Assembly (NCBI GenBank): GCA_045542415.1 | Contig: JAZQKZ010000001.1 | Location: 44,107 to 108,106 of the forward strand | Direction: 5' to 3' | Source: UMGS1958 sp045542415 | Lineage (GTDB): Bacteria > Bacillota > Clostridia > UBA1381 | Length of the DNA: 64,000 bases | Part shown: piece after piece, positions 60,138 to 64,000 of the stretch | How the letters are laid out: every line of letters starts with the position of its first letter | Position numbering within the stretch: the first letter of the stretch is position 1 | Made by a program: the position numbers and the translations under genes | Notes under the pieces: model-generated | Seen by the model: the letters and a program-made list of their open reading frames with translations, nothing else | Databases searched by the model: none | What the model was told of the DNA's origin: nothing

Positions 60138-60146
60138 TATTTTAGG

Positions 60147-60181
60147 GAACAGAAGACCGGTTCAGGTCTTCTGTTCTTTTA
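60147..60181 (+). terminator. Terminator of the first SGNH operon
   Basis: GAACAGAAGACC pairs perfectly with GGTCTTCTGTTC around six bases, followed by TTTT. Confidence 0.92.
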
Positions 60182-60277
60182 TATTCGCATTTTGGCAATA
60201 TGCTCAAAAATCAGTATTGGTTTTTGTATAAAATGCAAATTTTTGGTGATGAGTAAGGTTTTTTTGTTAAAAGGTAC

Positions 60278-60306
60278 TATACAAATAAAAAGTTTTGTGC
60301 TATAAT
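60278..60306 (+). promoter_or_regulatory. Promoter of the second SGNH esterase gene
   Basis: TATACA (60278-60283), 17-base spacer, TATAAT (60301-60306), overlapping TACTATACAAA and preceded by TTTTTGTTAA, both shared with the paralog's promoter. Confidence 0.7.
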
Positions 60307-60361
60307 GTAAATAACTATTATTGCGTTTATCGCAAAATAAATCTAAAGGAGAGAGAAAAGA

Positions 60362-63300
60362 ATGAGAAGTAAACTTTTCAAAAAAACAGTAGCTGCTGTT
60401 TCGGCATTGTCGATGGTTGCATCAATGGCAGTTGTACCGATGAGTGCAAGTGCAGCTACATCATGGTATTCACAGGACTTCACTGATGTAACAGATGCAA
60501 GTACAGTGGCTACTTCACCAAACGCAGCAACTTGGCTGACAATGGCAACAGATGATACGCATGGAAGCTATCTTTCATACGATCTTAACGGTTCAGGTCA
60601 GAATTCTCGTGGTGCAGTTATGGAATTCACAGGAGTGGATGTAACAGCGGAGGATAAATACATAGTTGAATTTGACGCAGCAGTAACTCCGGGAAACAAC
60701 CAGACTACAGAATTAGTTGTAAAGGGTACAGATTTAAAGTACTACAGCAACAATGTTAACTACGGTGCTGAAAGCGGATATGTATTGAAGCTTTCTACAT
60801 CAGGCGGTTCAACAACATATTCAATGAACACAACAGCAACAGCAACTATTCCGTCAGGTGAGTGGTGTAATTATAAGCTCTATGTTGATAAGACACAGGG
60901 ACTTGTTTCAACAACAATCACAGGTTCAACAACAGGCGTAATTGCAGACAGAGTTGCAACAGCATACAGCGGCACAGGTAATGTTGCAGGTATGTATTTA
61001 TTAGCAGGTAGATATAATCCTACAATGTTAGTGGATAATTTTGTTGTAAGAGCAGTTGAGGCTGACGACTCGTTCGGTGAGCTTGGTGAGGAAACATTGG
61101 TTTCAGCATCATTTACACAGGGACTTAATACAAGAATTTCACAGCCGGAAGAGGGTACAAGTGTTGATTACCCGATTTCAGTTTCAGGCTTAGGAAGCTA
61201 TGGTGGTGATTTAACAGATAAGGTATCAGTTGATTGGTCAATCGTAGGTCTTGAGAATGAGGATGGCTATGTAACATTTACATCAGAGGGTACAACAGCT
61301 AACCTTAACGTAAGAAACGGTGTTTCAAACTACTACGGTTATGTTCAGGCAATTGTATCATATGGCGAGGATTCATACACAATCACAACACCGTTCGCTA
61401 TTATCGGTGCAAACGCAGCAAGCGAAACACAGATTATTCCGGCTGCGGGTTATCCTGTAGATATGAGTGATTATGCGGATTCACTTGTTGGCTATAAGGC
61501 TTTAGCAAACGGTCTTACAGATAAGGATGTAGTTCTTAACAACTGGTCAATTTACGGTTCAAACGCTGCAAGAACATTAACACTCGTTAAGGATGAGGAC
61601 GGTGCAAAGGCACTTGAGTTTGCTTCAAATAACGGTGGTGGTTCAACAATCGGTAACTACCAGTGGACAGACAGAGCAGACCAGTATGTATTCGAGATTA
61701 CAGCAAAGGCAACTGATGGTGCTACATTCGGTTGCTGGAGTAACACACCGAACAACTCAAATGCAGTTGGAGAGTGGCAGTTTACAATTTCAGGTGGTGC
61801 AGTAACAGCCGGAACGGAAACAGTTTCAGGTCTTACATCAGGTGCAGTTTATAAGTTCGTTGCATCAGTAGATCCGAGCGTAGGTACATATACTGTTGCA
61901 GTATATGATATGGACGGTATATTAGTTGGTCAGACCGCAGAGGTTGCTACAACAGAGTCAGCAACTAAGTATTTCTGTGTTTCGGGTACATTGCCGGTTT
62001 ACCTTTATGCATTAAAGGCATATGTTCCGACACTTGCAACAATGGCTGTAAATTCAGCAGCTGACGTTGTAAAGGTTCCGGAGGCTGGCGAGGCTGCTTC
62101 AACAGTTGATTTCTCAGCAGCATTAGCAACAGCAGACGGCGTTAAGGTAACAGGTGCAGTAGAGTGGTCATTAGCAGAGGAATATGCAAATGTAGAGCTC
62201 ACATCAACAGGTGCACAGACAGCGCAGCTCACAGTAAACGAGGGTGCTTCAGGTGCAGTTACAGTAGTAGCTACAAAGGATGGTAAGACAGCTGAGAAGA
62301 CAATCCAGCTCACAACATCATCAAATGTTGTTGCTTTCACAAGCTCAACATCATCAATCACAATTCCGTTCGCAGGTGAGGAAGCAGTAGTAGCTGACTT
62401 CGTTGCAGAGACAAGAGACGGCTCGGGTGTAGCTATTGATGGCGGTGCTATCACATATGCACTTCTTGCTAAGGATGGTGTAACAGAAACAACAGTTAAT
62501 GGTGTTACATTCGAGAACGGCAAGATGACAGTTGCAGCAGGTGCTTCACCGGCAATTGTATATGTAAAGGCTACAAATGCAGAGGGACTTTCAACAAAGG
62601 TTAAGGTAAACATTCACGGTTTATCATTTGCATTCGGTTCAGATGAGGTAGCTGAGGGCTATACACAGGTTGCGGCTACTCAGTACACAGAGAAGCTCGG
62701 CTACGGCTGGAACGATGCTTCAACAGTAACAGCAAATGCAGCTGATGTAACAGCGACAGCAGATTCAAGATTCAAGGCAAACGTACCGAACGGCAACTAC
62801 GTTGTAGAGGTTGCTACAACTGCAGCTTCAATGACATCAGAGGTAGTTGAAAGTGTATCAGCTACAACAGGTATCTCAAAGTCAGGTACAACATTCAATG
62901 TTGCAGTATGTGACGGCGTATTAGACCTCACATTCCCGGCAACATCAACTATAACAACACTTACAATTTCACAGGCAGCAGCTAAGACTGCTTCAGATAA
63001 GCCGAAGGTATTTGCAATCGGTGACTCAACAACAAACAACAATGCAAGCGGCAACATTTCATGGGGTAATGTAGTAGGCTCAGCAGTAACACTTCCGGAG
63101 TGCTTCTCGGGCTTCTCAAACAATGGTATGGCAGGCCGTGACTCAGTTAACTTCTACAACCAGGGTAGAGTAGAGACAGTTCTCTTAAACGTATGCCCGG
63201 GCGATTATGTAACAGTTAACATGGGTATCAACTCAAAGGAAACAAATGAACCGGCATCATATTACACATTATTAAGAGATTACTATGTACAGGGTATCAT

Positions 63301-64000
63301 CCAGAGAGGCGGCATCCCGGTAATGGTAACAGCTACACCGTTAGGATTCTCAGACAGACAGTATCCGTATAACGATGCAACAGGTGAGTTTACATGCTCA
63401 AGAGGCGACGGTGCTCACAACAGTGACCTCCGTGCAATTGGTGAAGAATTTGGTCTCCACGTTATCGAGTTGGGCGAGTATTTCAACAACTACTTCAACT
63501 CATTAACAATGGATGATGTAACAGCATACAATGCTGCAAACGGTACAGAAATTGCATCAGTACTTGACCTTGTTAAGTCATGGTACGGTGACCACAACCA
63601 CTATAAGCAGCCGTTAGCTGAAAAGATTGCAACATACATCTTAGGTGAGGTTGCAGCTCTTGCAACAGGTGAGGTTGTAGAGACACCGGTTCCGACAGCA
63701 GAACCGACAGCAGAACCCACAGCAGAACCGACAGCTGAGCCGACAGCAGAACCCACAGCAGAACCGACAGCTGAACCCACAGCAGAACCGACAGCAGAAC
63801 CCACAGCAGAACCGACAGCTGAGCCGACAGCAGAACCGACAGCTGAGCCGACAGTTGAACCGACAGTAGTACCGGTAGCAGATGCAATCGTACAGGCTGA
63901 CAGAGTTGTAACAGTAACATTAGCTGACGTAGCAGAGGCAGTATTAGTAAATGCTGCATATGATGAAAACGGCAGATTAACAAAGGTAAAGACAACACCG
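60362..64000 (+). CDS. Large secreted SGNH esterase, second paralog, 3' end cut off
   Basis: The frame is open for 1213 codons to the window edge. It has a signal peptide (ending VVPMSASAA), a lectin-like jelly-roll, a beta domain (about 235-370), a second jelly-roll, Ig-like modules, a carbohydrate-binding module starting FAFGSDEVAEGYT, and an SGNH domain with Ser in AIGDSTTNNN (S889), NNGMAGRDS, Asn in NMGINS, and DHNHYK (D1077, H1080). It is colinear with the upstream paralog and likely also acts on acetylated pectin. After the enzyme comes a PTAE-repeat linker and the start of a new domain (VVTVTLADVAEAVLVNAAYD) not found in the paralog. GGAGAGAG precedes the ATG. Confidence 0.88.
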   Translation, partial: MRSKLFKKTVAAVSALSMVASMAVVPMSASAATSWYSQDFTDVTDASTVATSPNAATWLTMATDDTHGSYLSYDLNGSGQNSRGAVMEFTGVDVTAEDKYIVEFDAAVTPGNNQTTELVVKGTDLKYYSNNVNYGAESGYVLKLSTSGGSTTYSMNTTATATIPSGEWCNYKLYVDKTQGLVSTTITGSTTGVIADRVATAYSGTGNVAGMYLLAGRYNPTMLVDNFVVRAVEADDSFGELGEETLVSASFTQGLNTRISQPEEGTSVDYPISVSGLGSYGGDLTDKVSVDWSIVGLENEDGYVTFTSEGTTANLNVRNGVSNYYGYVQAIVSYGEDSYTITTPFAIIGANAASETQIIPAAGYPVDMSDYADSLVGYKALANGLTDKDVVLNNWSIYGSNAARTLTLVKDEDGAKALEFASNNGGGSTIGNYQWTDRADQYVFEITAKATDGATFGCWSNTPNNSNAVGEWQFTISGGAVTAGTETVSGLTSGAVYKFVASVDPSVGTYTVAVYDMDGILVGQTAEVATTESATKYFCVSGTLPVYLYALKAYVPTLATMAVNSAADVVKVPEAGEAASTVDFSAALATADGVKVTGAVEWSLAEEYANVELTSTGAQTAQLTVNEGASGAVTVVATKDGKTAEKTIQLTTSSNVVAFTSSTSSITIPFAGEEAVVADFVAETRDGSGVAIDGGAITYALLAKDGVTETTVNGVTFENGKMTVAAGASPAIVYVKATNAEGLSTKVKVNIHGLSFAFGSDEVAEGYTQVAATQYTEKLGYGWNDASTVTANAADVTATADSRFKANVPNGNYVVEVATTAASMTSEVVESVSATTGISKSGTTFNVAVCDGVLDLTFPATSTITTLTISQAAAKTASDKPKVFAIGDSTTNNNASGNISWGNVVGSAVTLPECFSGFSNNGMAGRDSVNFYNQGRVETVLLNVCPGDYVTVNMGINSKETNEPASYYTLLRDYYVQGIIQRGGIPVMVTATPLGFSDRQYPYNDATGEFTCSRGDGAHNSDLRAIGEEFGLHVIELGEYFNNYFNSLTMDDVTAYNAANGTEIASVLDLVKSWYGDHNHYKQPLAEKIATYILGEVAALATGEVVETPVPTAEPTAEPTAEPTAEPTAEPTAEPTAEPTAEPTAEPTAEPTAEPTAEPTAEPTVEPTVVPVADAIVQADRVVTVTLADVAEAVLVNAAYDENGRLTKVKTTP
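63692..63865 (+). repeat. 12-base tandem repeat coding a PTAE linker
   Basis: About 14 copies of a 12-base unit (CCGACAGCAGAA with third-position changes such as CCC, GCT and GAG) code for Pro-Thr-Ala-Glu. Synonymous changes show it is kept for the protein. It joins the SGNH domain to a C-terminal domain and could vary in length by slippage. Confidence 0.92.

Noticed and set aside
63692..63865. Short regular repeats that could suggest a CRISPR array
   Set aside because: The units are contiguous 12-mers with no spacers, in frame, and code for PTAE.
62005..63998. Several minus-strand open frames of 67-202 codons opposite the second SGNH gene
   Set aside because: They mirror the skewed GCA/ACA/GTA codons and the PTAE repeat of the sense gene and show no start signals.

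Overview
The window looks like a chromosomal segment of a spore-forming, low-to-mid GC Clostridia bacterium, probably a gut organism. Evidence for this: a full ctsR-mcsA-mcsB-clpC operon, SpoVT behind a sigma-G type promoter, a class B sortase, S-layer homology (SLH) domains, an RlmH/ObgE/GreA/L21-L27 housekeeping set, and two very large secreted SGNH esterases of the kind used on pectin. The esterases hint at a pectin-degrading lineage (Monoglobus-like or another Oscillospirales relative), but that placement is inference. No rRNA operon, CRISPR array, transposase or phage gene was seen. Nearly every promoter found is a TTGACA/TATAAT-like pair with a 17-bp spacer, and most operons end in a clear hairpin terminator.

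Layout, left to right. 1-2.8 kb: edge of tmcAL, then an iscS-iscU-proC operon with an ArsR/SmtB-like palindrome just below its promoter. 3-10 kb: a dGTPase-like HD protein (minus strand), two paralogous secreted proteins (the second with an NPKTG sorting signal) followed by a class B sortase, then comEC (minus). 10-14.2 kb: hypoxanthine-DNA glycosylase, an OPT transporter coupled to a PqqD-like protein, and a GMP synthetase without its glutaminase domain. 14.2-16.9 kb: an arsR-arsP-thioredoxin-like-arsC cassette, perhaps an insertion next to guaA. 17-19.2 kb: secD-secF. 19.4-21.5 kb: a BspA-type leucine-rich repeat protein.

21.5-33 kb: spoVT, an inositol-phosphatase family gene coupled to a DUF4062 gene (minus), tRNA-Leu(GAG) and tRNA-Gln(CTG), a degenerate galactokinase, greA, the L21 leader with rplU-rpmA, obgE, a long structured RNA, potABCD and tRNA-Leu(CAG). 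33-42 kb (minus): one seven-gene operon, murD, three M42 peptidase paralogs (the middle one lacking catalytic residues), an SLH-anchored M3 peptidase, a heparinase II/III-like protein and rlmH. 42-46.4 kb: a patatin-like gene heading a folate operon (folC, HD protein, folP, fused folBK).

46.4-50.8 kb (minus): clpC-mcsB-mcsA-ctsR behind a CtsR box. 51-56 kb: a small DMT transporter, an unassigned ncRNA with its own promoter and terminator, tRNA-Glu(CTC), an aquaporin, a YdbC/PC4-like protein coupled to a copper ATPase that carries a C-terminal CopZ-like domain with its own internal ribosome binding site, and tRNA-Leu(TAG). 56-64 kb: two paralogous secreted SGNH esterases with matching promoters. 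The first is followed by a 57-residue peptide gene; the second runs off the window after a PTAE-repeat linker.
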